A DNA stretch of 64,000 nt from Streptomyces sp. NBC_00344 (lineage in GTDB: Bacteria; Actinomycetota; Actinomycetes; Streptomycetales; Streptomycetaceae). The stretch is taken from contig NZ_CP107996.1 of assembly GCF_036088315.1 (NCBI RefSeq), positions 5,508,501 to 5,572,500 of the forward strand, in the 5' to 3' direction. The position numbers and the translations under genes were made by a program. Position 1 is the stretch's first letter, and each line of letters opens with the position of its first letter. This document shows positions 9,045 to 18,058 of the stretch, one piece after another. Under the pieces are notes generated by a model, which saw only the letters and a list, made by a program, of their open reading frames with translations, was not told the DNA's origin and ran no database searches.

Positions 9045-9970
9045 CCGCGCACCTTTCTCACCACAAGGGCCGCCGCGAGTGCGAGCAGTCCCACCCGGCG
9101 CGACAGCCGCACCGCTCGGTCGATGTCGCCCACTGCGACGGGCCTGCCGCCGCCGTTGAGCACCGCCCGGTGCTCGATCCGGCCGCTGTACGCGAGTGTG
9201 CCGCCGAGCCGGACGCCCAGCGCCCCCGCGAACGAGGCCTCCACCGGGCCCGCGTTGGGGCTCGGATGCCCGCCCGCGTCCTCGCGCCAGGCGCGTGCCG
9301 CCGCCCGCGGGTCGCCTCCGGCGAGCACCGCGAGCACGGCGGTCAGCCGGGCCCCCGGCCAGCCGGCCAGATCGTCGAGCCGCGCCGAGGCCCAGCCGTA
9401 CCGCAGGTACCGGGGCGACTTGTGTCCGACCATGGCGTCGAGGGTGTTCACCGCACGGAAACCGGCCAGCCCGGGCACCCCGCACAGGGCACCCCAGACG
9501 AGTGCGCCCACCACGGCGTCCGATGTGTTCTCGGCGACGGACTCCACCACCGCGCGCGCCAGTTGCTGTTCGTCGAGAGCCTGCGGGTCCCGCCCGCACA
9601 GATGCGGTAGCCGCTCCCTGGCCGCTTCGATGTCCCCCGCGGCCAGCGCCTCGCCGATCGCGCGCGCTTCCCGCCCCAGTGAGGTCCCGCCGATGACCGC
9701 CCAGGTGGTGGCGGCGGTCAGCGCGATGCCCGCACCCGGGTTCCCGCGTACGGCCCGCCCGGCAAGCACCGCGGCGCTCACCGCGGCTCCGGCGCAGACC
9801 AGGGTGTGCAGTGCCCCCCAGCCCCGGTGGTCGCGCCACAGCCGCCGCTCCACAGCGGCCGCGGCCCGCCCGAAAGCGGCGACGGGGTGTCCGCGGCGCG
9901 GGTCCGCGAGGATCAGGTCCCCGACAAGGCCGGCGGTGGCGCCGTACACGAATACACGCTCGGCACGCAT
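9041..9970 (-). CDS. cobD: Adenosylcobinamide-phosphate synthase (CbiB/CobD)
   Basis: A 309-residue membrane protein of the CbiB/CobD family that attaches the aminopropanol arm to cobyric acid. The family signature includes GDLILADPRRGHPVAAFGRA, VAENTSDAVVGALVWGALCG, GFRAVNTLDAMVGHKSPRY and GGHPSPNAGPVEASFAGAL. It is the first structural gene after the B12 riboswitch. No Shine-Dalgarno precedes its ATG, but a short ORF ends 4 nt upstream, so initiation probably depends on translation of that ORF. Its stop overlaps the cobQ start. Confidence 0.93.
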   Translation of the reverse strand: MRAERVFVYGATAGLVGDLILADPRRGHPVAAFGRAAAAVERRLWRDHRGWGALHTLVCAGAAVSAAVLAGRAVRGNPGAGIALTAATTWAVIGGTSLGREARAIGEALAAGDIEAARERLPHLCGRDPQALDEQQLARAVVESVAENTSDAVVGALVWGALCGVPGLAGFRAVNTLDAMVGHKSPRYLRYGWASARLDDLAGWPGARLTAVLAVLAGGDPRAAARAWREDAGGHPSPNAGPVEASFAGALGVRLGGTLAYSGRIEHRAVLNGGGRPVAVGDIDRAVRLSRRVGLLALAAALVVRKVRG

Positions 9971-9974
9971 GGCG

Positions 9975-10049
9975 TCAGCAGGCCGATACGCCTCGGCGGA
10001 CCTTCGCGACGGTGGTACTCGGAGGATCGGGCAGCAGGCAGCCGCGCAT
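9975..10049 (-). CDS. 24-codon upstream ORF between B12 riboswitch and cobD
   Basis: A short ORF with a strong translation signal: GAGGA at 10059-10063 (read on the minus strand), 9 nt before the ATG at 10049. It encodes 24 residues starting MRGCLLPDPP and ending with TGA at 9975-9977, four bases before the cobD ATG. It is in a different frame from cobD. The GAGGA lies about 35 nt downstream of the B12 box, the place where a riboswitch would hide a ribosome binding site. I infer that the riboswitch gates this ORF and that cobD is reached by termination-reinitiation. No function is claimed for the peptide itself. Confidence 0.6.
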   Translation of the reverse strand: MRGCLLPDPPSTTVAKVRRGVSAC

Positions 10050-10089
10050 GGCGATAGGTCCTCACTCAGGGTGTCCGCGCCCTGGTTCG

Positions 10090-10215
10090 ACGTGTCCGGC
10101 GGTGAGAGTTCCTGGCTCCCGGGGGGTGCCCCCCGATGACAGTGGCGGGACCGCGCCGGATTCGCACCGGGCTTCCTCTCCTGCCGCCGTATTGGCCTCG
10201 GCAGTCCACCACGCG
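10090..10215 (-). promoter_or_regulatory. Cobalamin (adenosylcobalamin) riboswitch aptamer
   Basis: Read on the minus strand, the region carries the conserved core GGTGCGAATCCGGCGCGGTC (10149-10168), then CCCGCCACTGTC (10138-10149). A short G/C hairpin follows (GGGGGG...CCCCCC near 10120-10135), then a B12 box AGCCAGGAACTCTCACCGCC (10098-10117). These match the cobalamin riboswitch consensus in order and spacing. The outer boundaries are approximate. It precedes the cobD-cobQ-chlID-cobO-cobB operon, so cobalamin should repress that operon. I see no intrinsic terminator between the B12 box and the upstream ORF, so control is probably at translation. Confidence 0.93.
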
Positions 10216-10268
10216 CCGCGAACAGCCGTCAACTCACCCTTGACCTGCGGCGAGGGACTGTGCTGAGG

Positions 10269-10330
10269 CCCACAGCGGTCCGCCCCGCGTCCGGCCGTGG
10301 AGAGCCGGACGCGGGGCGGACCGCTGTGGG
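10269..10330. terminator. Terminator hairpin, 27-bp perfect stem
   Basis: Arms 10269-10295 and 10304-10330 are perfectly complementary around an 8-nt loop. The hairpin begins 10 nt beyond the stop of the small membrane gene that follows pit. It would also insulate the divergent riboswitch leader. There is no U-tract, as is common for Streptomyces terminators. Confidence 0.85.
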
Positions 10331-10339
10331 GTACGGGGA

Positions 10340-10573
10340 TCAGGCCACGATCAGATAGATCCCGTAGGCGACGGCCGCCGCGCAGAGCGCGAAACAGAGG
10401 TAGGCGCCGGAGCGGGCCGCGACGGCCGGTCGGGAAGCGGTGTGAGCCGCCCCCTCCGGCGCGGATCTGCCGGCGAGAGCCACCACCCCGAGGGTGAACA
10501 GGCCCACCAGCCCCACGGTGGACACGAGGCTGACGCCGAAGACGGTGCCGAGAGCTGCCCAGTCGATGTTCAT
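10340..10573 (-). CDS. Small membrane protein co-transcribed with pit
   Basis: A 77-residue protein with two hydrophobic segments: near residues 13-33 (VSLVSTVGLVGLFTLGVVAL) and near 57-76 (AYLCFALCAAAVAYGIYLIVA). A short charged or polar loop joins them. AAGGA precedes the ATG. It starts 20 bp after the pit stop, in the same direction, and ends just before the strong hairpin, so it is in the pit transcript. No catalytic motif is visible. A role as an accessory or regulator of the phosphate transporter is inference from position only. Confidence 0.75.
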   Translation of the reverse strand: MNIDWAALGTVFGVSLVSTVGLVGLFTLGVVALAGRSAPEGAAHTASRPAVAARSGAYLCFALCAAAVAYGIYLIVA

Positions 10574-10593
10574 GCTGCGGGTGTCCTTCTGCT

Positions 10594-11829
<1,236 letters not shown>

Positions 11830-11876
11830 TTACCTGGGCAATCGCTCGAGGTCATTGACGCACCGAACGTAGGCAA

Positions 11877-11898
11877 CCTGAGTGAACGGAAGATGAAC
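11877..11898 (-). promoter_or_regulatory. PHO box (PhoP operator) of pit
   Basis: On the minus strand two 11-nt direct repeat units, GTTCATCTTCC and GTTCACTCAGG, lie head to tail. They match the Streptomyces PhoP direct-repeat unit (core GTTCACC). A possible -10 (TACGTT, 11866-11871) lies just downstream, so the box takes the place of the -35. The pit ATG is at 11829, giving a leader of about 30 nt. Confidence 0.75.
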
Positions 11899-12024
11899 TG
11901 AGGCGGGCGCTGTGGTGACTCTGTCCGGTCGGCGCGGTTCCGGTTCCGGTCACCGGCACCCGGTGCGCAGCGGAGTCTGCCGCGTGCCGTGTGGCGCTGT
12001 GGGCGGGCCTGGCATCATCGCCGG

Positions 12025-12687
12025 ATGACCGACCGCGACAGCACACCGACCGCAATCGCCCGGGCCTGGCACGACCTGGTCGCCACCGCCCGCAGATCGG
12101 CGGCGGAGGGCCTGGTCGTCGGCACATCGGGGAACGTGTCGGTACGCACCGGTGATCTGGTGCTCGTCACCCCCAGCGGGGTCCCCTACGACAGGCTCGG
12201 CCCCGAGGACACCGTCGCGGTGGACCTGGAGGGCCGCCAGGTGGCCGGCGAGCTGAAACCGACCAGTGAACTGCCGCTGCACCTGGCGGTCTACCGGCAC
12301 ACCGGGGCGTCCGCCGTGGTCCACACCCACGCCGTGCACGCGACGGCTGTCTCCACTCTGGTCCCTGAGCTGCCGGTCATCCACTACATGACCGCGGCGC
12401 TCGGCGGCCCGGTACGGGTCGCTCCCTACGCGCTGTACGGAACGGACGAGCTGGCCCGGAACATGCTCGCGGCGCTGGAGGGCCGCACCGGCTGTCTCCT
12501 GCGCAACCACGGCACGGTGACCGTCGGCGGTTCCCTCGACCAGGCCTACGACCGCACGGCCCAGCTGGAGTGGATGTGCAGGCTCTGGCTCACCGCGAGC
12601 TCGGTTCCCGGCCGGACCCCCTCGCTGCTCTCCGCCGCCGAACTGGCCGAGGTGGGCGAGAAGCTCCGGGGTTACGGACAGGGGTAG
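12025..12687 (+). CDS. Class II aldolase / fuculose-phosphate aldolase-like
   Basis: A 220-residue zinc-dependent class II aldolase/adducin-family protein. Motifs are GTSGNVSVR (phosphate binding), KPTSELPLH (catalytic Glu), HTHAVHATA (two zinc His) and LLRNHGTVTVG (third zinc His). This is the L-fuculose-1-phosphate or related sugar-phosphate aldolase pattern. The substrate cannot be decided from sequence, and no sugar kinase or isomerase is nearby. ATG at 12025 is the first in-frame ATG before the conserved region. The preceding pit operon is divergent. Confidence 0.85.
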   Translation: MTDRDSTPTAIARAWHDLVATARRSAAEGLVVGTSGNVSVRTGDLVLVTPSGVPYDRLGPEDTVAVDLEGRQVAGELKPTSELPLHLAVYRHTGASAVVHTHAVHATAVSTLVPELPVIHYMTAALGGPVRVAPYALYGTDELARNMLAALEGRTGCLLRNHGTVTVGGSLDQAYDRTAQLEWMCRLWLTASSVPGRTPSLLSAAELAEVGEKLRGYGQG

Positions 12688-12793
12688 CGGGGCGGCCGCC
12701 GACGACCCCCTCCCGGAGGCCCGGGGTACCCGGGGCCGGCCCTTTTGCTGCCGCCCACTGGCCCTCGCGCCCGGGTGAGCCGACACTGGGACA

Positions 12794-13921
12794 GTGCGCC
12801 CGGCTATAGCGACGGCAACGGCCGTCACCTCCCTGATCGGTGTCGGCGCGGCTGCGGTCGCCGCCGGCCGGTACGCCGGCGACGTCGCTCTCAAGACGTC
12901 GCACGGCCGGCCGCTGCCCACCGAGCCCCGCCTCTCGGTCCACGCCACGGCACCCGGCCGCATCACTCTGACCCGCTGCCTGGCATCACTGCGCCCCGGT
13001 ACCTACGGCCTCGAGGGTTTCGGGGTGCATGCCGTCGTCGGCCCCGTGCTCGACCAGGAACCGCACACCGCGGACACGGTCGTACGCCGCCTCGAACGGA
13101 TCACCCACGGTTCGCCCGAGCCCGGCGACAAGGTGCGGCTGACCCCGCAGGTGTATCCCGGCGACCCCCGCTCGGCGCTCGGGATCGACTTCACCGATGT
13201 GGACATCGCCGGTGAACTCGGTTCGTGCCCTGCCTGGTTCGTGCCGGGGCCCCGCCCCACCTGGATCATCACGGTGCACGGCCTGGGTACCACCCGGGAA
13301 CATCCGATGAATGTGCTGGAACTGCTGCATCAGCAGCAGTTCCCGGTGCTCGACATCACCTACCGCGGGGACGCCGGCGCCCCGGCGGCCCCCGACGGTC
13401 TCGGGCACCTCGGCGAATCGGAGTGGCGCGATCTGGACGCGGCCATCCGCTACGCCGTACGCCACGGGGCCGAGCGCGTCATCCTGCACGGCTGGTCCAC
13501 CGGAGCGTCCATGGCGCTGCACGCGGCGGCGGCATCGGCGCTGCGCGACCGTATCAGCGGCCTGGTGCTCGACTCGCCCGTCCTCGACTGGGAGGCCACC
13601 CTGCGTGCCCTGGCATCGGCCCGCCGGACCCCCGCCGCTCTGCTGCCGCTCGCGGTCCGGGCCGTCCAGGGGCGGACGGGGCTGAACGGCGACCGGCTGC
13701 ACGCCGCGTCGGCGCCCTCGGCGCTGCGTGTTCCCACGCTGATCTTCCACGGTCCCGGCGACCGGCTGGCGTCCTGGCAGCGCTCGCGTGAACTGGCGTC
13801 AGCGCGACCGGAGTTGGTCATTCTGCACGAGGTCGGCGATGCTCCGCACGCAGCCATGTGGAACGCGAATCCGACCGACTACGAGGAAGCCCTCCGACGT
13901 TTCCTGACGCCCTTGATGTGA
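12794..13921 (+). CDS. Membrane-anchored alpha/beta hydrolase
   Basis: A 375-residue protein with an N-terminal hydrophobic segment (ATAVTSLIGVGAAAVAAGRYAG) that could be a membrane anchor. An alpha/beta hydrolase domain starts near residue 155 (TWIITVHGLGTTREH). The nucleophile elbow is GWSTG in VILHGWSTGASMALHAAA. A candidate acid is the Asp of FHGPGDRLASW and a candidate base the His of VGDAPHAAMW. The start is GTG at 12794. Substrate unknown; the architecture resembles serine esterases/peptidases of the Abhydrolase family. No operon partner is obvious. Confidence 0.8.
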   Translation: MRPAIATATAVTSLIGVGAAAVAAGRYAGDVALKTSHGRPLPTEPRLSVHATAPGRITLTRCLASLRPGTYGLEGFGVHAVVGPVLDQEPHTADTVVRRLERITHGSPEPGDKVRLTPQVYPGDPRSALGIDFTDVDIAGELGSCPAWFVPGPRPTWIITVHGLGTTREHPMNVLELLHQQQFPVLDITYRGDAGAPAAPDGLGHLGESEWRDLDAAIRYAVRHGAERVILHGWSTGASMALHAAAASALRDRISGLVLDSPVLDWEATLRALASARRTPAALLPLAVRAVQGRTGLNGDRLHAASAPSALRVPTLIFHGPGDRLASWQRSRELASARPELVILHEVGDAPHAAMWNANPTDYEEALRRFLTPLM

Positions 13922-14063
13922 CACGCCCCGCGGCACCGGTGAGCCGGCGGGGGTGTCGCGCGGGTGCTCCGGGGCCGCGCCGGGGACGCCGGGGCCGGTC
14001 CCGCGATGTGCGACGGGGGGTTCCGTTTGGGCTTTCGGCCCGTCAGAGGCAAGACTGCTCCCC

Positions 14064-15422
14064 GTGACGTCCCGTACTCCGCGCGACTCCAGGCTCCGAC
14101 TCGTCCGCCCCCGACCTCTCGTCACGGCCCGCCGTGTCGTGACCGGCGGGCCGATCCGACCCACCCCGCGCCCGCCGGAGGGCACCCCGCCCGCCGCGGA
14201 ACTGGCCCGTCAGGCCAGGGCGGTCCTCGCCGACGCCGTACGGATCGCACGCTGGGCCGCGGAGGCCCGGCCGGTACAGGCAGGGGCCCTGGTCCCGCAG
14301 GCGGCCGAACAGGCCGTGCGCGCACTGGCGTTGACGCCGGAGCAGGTACGCGCGGGCTGGGACCGTGCCCGGCTCGCCGGGCTCGTCGAGCTGCACGGCG
14401 ACACCGCACGCCCCGGCTGGCGGCTGCGTGCCTGGGACCGGGACGACACCGCGGTGCTGCGCGGCTGGGTCGCGCTCTTCGATGCCTGGCCGATCATTCA
14501 TCCGGCCGCCGACGACGTCGCCGCCTCCGCGGTGGCCGAGGTCGTCGAGGCCGTACCGCAGGTGCTGTCCCTGCTCCAGCTCTCCGCCGGGCCGGTCACT
14601 GTGCCCGCCCTGCTCGATCTGCTGGAGCAGCGGGTGGCCGAGTTGCACGAGGAACGCTGCGAGGTGCCGTACGGCCCGCAACAGCAGCCGGCGTCCCCGG
14701 CCCCGCTCCCGGCCCTGCTGGACTGGGCCCTGCGGGGCCTGGCGGCGGTCGGCGCGCTGACGCTGGGGCGGGGCCAGGCGACTCTCACCCCGCTGGGCAA
14801 CTGGGCGGTCTGGGTCAAGCTGGAACAGATCTGCGTCGCGGCCCAGAGTCCGGCGGGCAACATCGAGCAGTCGGCCGGCGCCATGCTCCGCGGCTGCGCC
14901 GGGCTGACTCCTGGGCCGGCGCGCGCCGAGTACCGCGCCTGGCTGGCCGCTCGCACCGTCGGCAGCGCGGTCACCGAACTCCTCGGTGTCGCACGGGGTG
15001 AGGACGCGCTGTTGCGCGGCCTCGCGTTCGAGGCCCTCCGGGTGGTCGGAGCACCGGCCGAGGCGGCTCTGCGGGCCGCCGCCCATGAGGTGCCGCTGCG
15101 CCCCTATGTGGTGCTCTGGCTGGCGGAGTACGAGGGTGCGGACCCCGACGACGCCCACGACGCTCTCACCCGTGCGGAGGCGACCTGGCTCTGGGTGGAC
15201 ACAGCGGCCGCCGTCGCCGATCACGGCGATGGCCCGCTGCTGGTGCGCCACCTGGAATCGGCAGTACAGGGCACGGTCCCCGCGCTGCTGGAAGAGGTAC
15301 AGGCGGTGGGGCACCCGCGCACCGTGCAGGTACTGGTCGCCCTCGCCGCGGCGCATCCGGACCCCGCCCTGGCCAAGGCCGTCCGCAGGGCGGCCTTTCA
15401 GGTGCACACCGGGGGAGTCTGA
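14064..15422 (+). CDS. Conserved hypothetical protein, helical repeat-like
   Basis: I do not recognise a named family. The 452-residue product is Ala/Leu-rich and almost wholly helical. The C-terminal half (about residues 330-450) is a run of short amphipathic helices such as LLRGLAFEALRVVGAPAEAAL and VLVALAAAHPDPALAKAVRRAAF, like HEAT/armadillo-type repeats. The N-terminal third has a weakly winged-helix character (ALTPEQVRAGWDRARLAGLVEL). GTG at 14064 is chosen because the protein-like composition begins there; a start further upstream is possible. Its position between a hydrolase and a VOC gene says little about function. Confidence 0.65.
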   Translation: MTSRTPRDSRLRLVRPRPLVTARRVVTGGPIRPTPRPPEGTPPAAELARQARAVLADAVRIARWAAEARPVQAGALVPQAAEQAVRALALTPEQVRAGWDRARLAGLVELHGDTARPGWRLRAWDRDDTAVLRGWVALFDAWPIIHPAADDVAASAVAEVVEAVPQVLSLLQLSAGPVTVPALLDLLEQRVAELHEERCEVPYGPQQQPASPAPLPALLDWALRGLAAVGALTLGRGQATLTPLGNWAVWVKLEQICVAAQSPAGNIEQSAGAMLRGCAGLTPGPARAEYRAWLAARTVGSAVTELLGVARGEDALLRGLAFEALRVVGAPAEAALRAAAHEVPLRPYVVLWLAEYEGADPDDAHDALTRAEATWLWVDTAAAVADHGDGPLLVRHLESAVQGTVPALLEEVQAVGHPRTVQVLVALAAAHPDPALAKAVRRAAFQVHTGGV

Positions 15423-15444
15423 CCCGGGGGCAGCGGCGGCCGGC

Positions 15445-15840
15445 CTAGGCGGAGGCCCCCGGCGCATAGGTTCCGAAGGTCCAGATGTTCCCCTCGGCAT
15501 CGCGGGCCATGTAGTCGCGTGACCCGTAGTCCTGGTCGGTCGGCGGCATCAGGATCTCCACCCCGTGTTCCACCGCCCGCCGGTGATGGGCGTCGGTGTC
15601 CTGGACCACGACATAGATGCCGGTGGGGCCGCCGCCCGCCATCGCCCTGGCGAAGATGCCCTCCCTGCCCCTGGAACCCAGCATCACCATGCCGTCGCCG
15701 TAGGCCAGCTCGGCGTGCATCACCTGACCGTTCTCGTCCTCGTAGACGGCCTGCTCACTGAAGCCGAACGCCTCAGTGAGCAGCCGGATGGCCGCTTTCG
15801 CGTCGTCGTAGAGAATCGCCGGACTGATGGTGGCGGCCAT
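15445..15840 (-). CDS. VOC-family (glyoxalase/bleomycin-resistance fold) protein
   Basis: A 131-residue single VOC-domain protein of the PhnB-like or uncharacterised glyoxalase type. It begins AATISPAILYDDAKAAIRLLTEAFGFSEQAVY and carries HAELAYGDGMVMLGS and a C-terminal YMARDAEGNIWTFGTY. GGAAGGG lies 8 nt before ATG 15840. Such proteins often bind metal through His/Glu pairs, but the substrate is unknown. The gene is divergent from the leader ORF and ABC-F gene, which gives a shared promoter region of about 200 bp. Confidence 0.85.
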   Translation of the reverse strand: MAATISPAILYDDAKAAIRLLTEAFGFSEQAVYEDENGQVMHAELAYGDGMVMLGSRGREGIFARAMAGGGPTGIYVVVQDTDAHHRRAVEHGVEILMPPTDQDYGSRDYMARDAEGNIWTFGTYAPGASA

Positions 15841-16028
15841 GCCGATCACCCTTCCACTCGACTGCTGGGCCGGACCGGTCCTGCCGGGGAGCGGCCGTTG
15901 CGGCCCGCCGTTCGCCCGACCGGTTCCAGTCTGGCACCGGGCGCCCCGGTGAGCCCTGCCGTGACACGGCTCACCGGGGGAGGACCCGGGAGGACGGCCG
16001 CGGCGGCAAATCGCTTGCGCGGCACCGT

Positions 16029-16034
16029 TAGACT
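16029..16034 (+). promoter_or_regulatory. -10 element of a probable leaderless promoter
   Basis: TAGACT lies exactly 7 nt before the ATG of the 7-codon leader ORF, so the transcript would start at or beside that ATG. The -35 position has no TTGACA-like hexamer but holds an A/T patch (AAAT, 16008-16011) in otherwise GC-rich DNA. That could suggest an activator-dependent promoter, for example of the WhiB7/WblC type. Confidence 0.5.
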
Positions 16035-16041
16035 GAGTCCC

Positions 16042-16065
16042 ATGGCATTTCTCCTTGTGCATTAG
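16042..16065 (+). CDS. 7-residue leader ORF (MAFLLVH) before the ABC-F gene
   Basis: ATG GCA TTT CTC CTT GTG CAT TAG encodes MAFLLVH and stops 62 nt before the ABC-F start. There is no Shine-Dalgarno, but a TAGACT -10 element 7 nt upstream predicts a leaderless mRNA starting here. The spacer from 16066 to about 16120 is C-rich and G-poor. It offers no clear hairpin but could be a Rho loading site. ABC-F resistance genes are often controlled by ribosome stalling on short leader peptides, so an attenuator is a reasonable inference. Conservation has not been checked. Confidence 0.5.
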   Translation: MAFLLVH

Positions 16066-16127
16066 CCGGCGTCGAAGAGTCCCCTCCGCCCGCCCTTCCG
16101 CCGTCCATACCGCCCTGGAGTTTTTCC

Positions 16128-17726
16128 GTGATCACCGCTTCCGGCATCGAGCTGCGTGCCGGCGCCCGCATCCTCATCGAGTCCGCCTCCTTCCGCATCG
16201 CCAAGGGCGACCGCATCGGGCTGGTCGGCCGCAACGGTGCCGGCAAGACCACGCTCACCAAGTGCCTCGCGGGTGAGGGCGTCCCCGCCGGGGGCACCAT
16301 CACCCGTTCCGGCGAGGTCGGCTACCTCCCGCAGGACCCCCGCACCGGTGACCTGGACGTACTCGCGAGCGACCGCATCCTCTCCGCCCGCGACCTCGAC
16401 TCCGTCCTGCGCAAGATGCGGGAGAACGAGGAGCGGATGGCGAACGGACAGGGCGCCACCCGCGAGAAGGCGATGAAGAAATACGAGCGCCTGGAGACGG
16501 AGTTCCTCACCAAGGGCGGTTACGCCGCCGAGGCCGAGGCCGCCACCATCGCCGCCGCGCTCGGCCTGCCCGACCGTGTCCTCGGCCAGCCGCTGCACAC
16601 CCTCTCCGGCGGGCAGCGCCGCCGGGTGGAGCTCGCCAGGATCCTCTTCTCGGACGCCGACACCCTGCTCCTCGACGAGCCCACGAACCACCTCGACGCC
16701 GACTCGATCGCCTGGCTGCGCGAGTACCTCAAGACCTACCGCGGCGGCTTCATCGTGATCTCGCACGATGTCGAGCTGGTCGAGACAGTCGTCAACAAGG
16801 TCTTCTACCTGGACGCCAACCGCACCCAGATCGATGTGTACAACATGGGCTGGAAGCTCTACCAGCAGCAGCGCGAGGCCGACGAGAAGCGCCGCAAGCG
16901 CGAGCGCCAGAACGCCGAGAAGAAGGCCGCGTCGCTCAACTCGCAGGCCGACAAGATGCGGGCCAAGGCCACCAAGACCGTCGCCGCGCAGAACATGGCC
17001 AAGCGGGCCGACCGGCTGCTCGCCGGGCTCGAGGCCGTACGCGTCTCCGACAAGGTCGCCAAGCTCCGCTTCCCCGACCCCGCACCCTGCGGCAAGACCC
17101 CGCTGATGGCGGAGGGGCTGTCCAAGTCGTACGGCTCTCTCGAGATCTTCACCGATGTGGATCTCGCGATCGACAAGGGTTCACGTGTCGTCATCCTGGG
17201 CCTCAACGGTGCGGGCAAGACGACCCTGCTGCGGCTGCTGGCCGGGGCCGAGAAGCCGGACACCGGCTCGGTGCTCGAGGGACACGGTCTGAAGATGGGC
17301 TACTACGCCCAGGAGCACGAGACACTCGACCCCAAGCGCACGGTGCTGGAGAACATGCGCTCGTCCGCGCCGGACCTCGATCTGGTCCAGGTCCGCAAGA
17401 CGCTCGGTTCGTTCCTCTTCTCCGGTGACGATGTCGACAAGCCCGCCGGGGTGCTCTCCGGTGGCGAGAAGACCCGCCTGGCGCTGGCGACACTGGTCGT
17501 CTCGTCGGCGAACGTGCTGCTCCTCGACGAGCCCACCAACAACCTCGACCCGGCGAGCCGCGAGGAGATCCTCGGCGCGCTGCGCACCTACAAGGGCGCG
17601 GTCATCCTGGTCACCCACGACGAGGGCGCGGTCCACGCGCTGGAGCCGGAGCGGATCATTCTGCTGCCGGACGGTGTCGAGGACCTCTGGGGCCCGGACT
17701 ACGCGGATCTCGTCGCGCTCGCCTGA
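16128..17726 (+). CDS. ABC-F family ribosome-associated ATPase
   Basis: A 532-residue protein with two ABC ATPase domains and no membrane segment, the ABC-F layout. First domain: Walker A GRNGAGKTT (about 34-42), signature LSGGQRRRVELA (about 159), Walker B LLLDEPTNHLD. Second domain: GLNGAGKTT (about 361), LSGGEKTRLALA (about 442), LLLDEPTNNLD. Between them is the charged interdomain linker (QQQREADEKRRKRERQNAEKK and following) that enters the ribosomal E/P site in this family. A GGAG sits 7 nt before the GTG start. The protein may be a translation factor or an antibiotic-protection factor; sequence alone does not settle this. Confidence 0.92.
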   Translation: MITASGIELRAGARILIESASFRIAKGDRIGLVGRNGAGKTTLTKCLAGEGVPAGGTITRSGEVGYLPQDPRTGDLDVLASDRILSARDLDSVLRKMRENEERMANGQGATREKAMKKYERLETEFLTKGGYAAEAEAATIAAALGLPDRVLGQPLHTLSGGQRRRVELARILFSDADTLLLDEPTNHLDADSIAWLREYLKTYRGGFIVISHDVELVETVVNKVFYLDANRTQIDVYNMGWKLYQQQREADEKRRKRERQNAEKKAASLNSQADKMRAKATKTVAAQNMAKRADRLLAGLEAVRVSDKVAKLRFPDPAPCGKTPLMAEGLSKSYGSLEIFTDVDLAIDKGSRVVILGLNGAGKTTLLRLLAGAEKPDTGSVLEGHGLKMGYYAQEHETLDPKRTVLENMRSSAPDLDLVQVRKTLGSFLFSGDDVDKPAGVLSGGEKTRLALATLVVSSANVLLLDEPTNNLDPASREEILGALRTYKGAVILVTHDEGAVHALEPERIILLPDGVEDLWGPDYADLVALA

Positions 17727-18058
17727 TCCACTTCGGATAGATCATTCGGCCTACGGGTGATCCATCATCTGAGTGAGTCGCTCTCGTACTCCGGCGTGTC
17801 ATGCACCGGCTCTCCGGCCCCGTGGTCGCCGACGAGCCGGTGTTGTCAGTAGGCCGTCCTACCCACGCTGACCAGGCGTTTTCGGTCCGGAGCAGGGTCG
17901 GCTGACGGGCCAGGGGATCCGGAACATCGAAATCCGGCCCCGATAGTGACCCTGGACACACACATCCCCGTGCCAACGGACCTTGCCGAATGGGTGGCCA
18001 GGAAGCCGGGTAGGGGTGATCATGAGAGTCCAGAGCGCACTTCCTTGAGGAGGCACGG
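17727..18058. other. Intergenic region upstream of gbn, rich in GATC sites
   Basis: This 332-bp stretch holds no convincing gene. It contains several GATC sequences (17740, 17759, 17916 and 18019, with others at 17706 and 17725 at the end of the preceding gene). It also holds a short direct repeat ATCCGG at 17917-17922 and again about 10 nt later. A strong AGGAGG just before 18059 serves gbn. It probably contains the gbn promoter and possibly binding sites for the Gbn protein, which is reported to bind GATC-containing DNA. Confidence 0.5.

Noticed and set aside
10120..10135. Intrinsic terminator inside the cobD leader
   Set aside because: The GGGGGG/CCCCCC hairpin lies between the core and the B12 box, so it is an internal arm of the aptamer, not a terminator.
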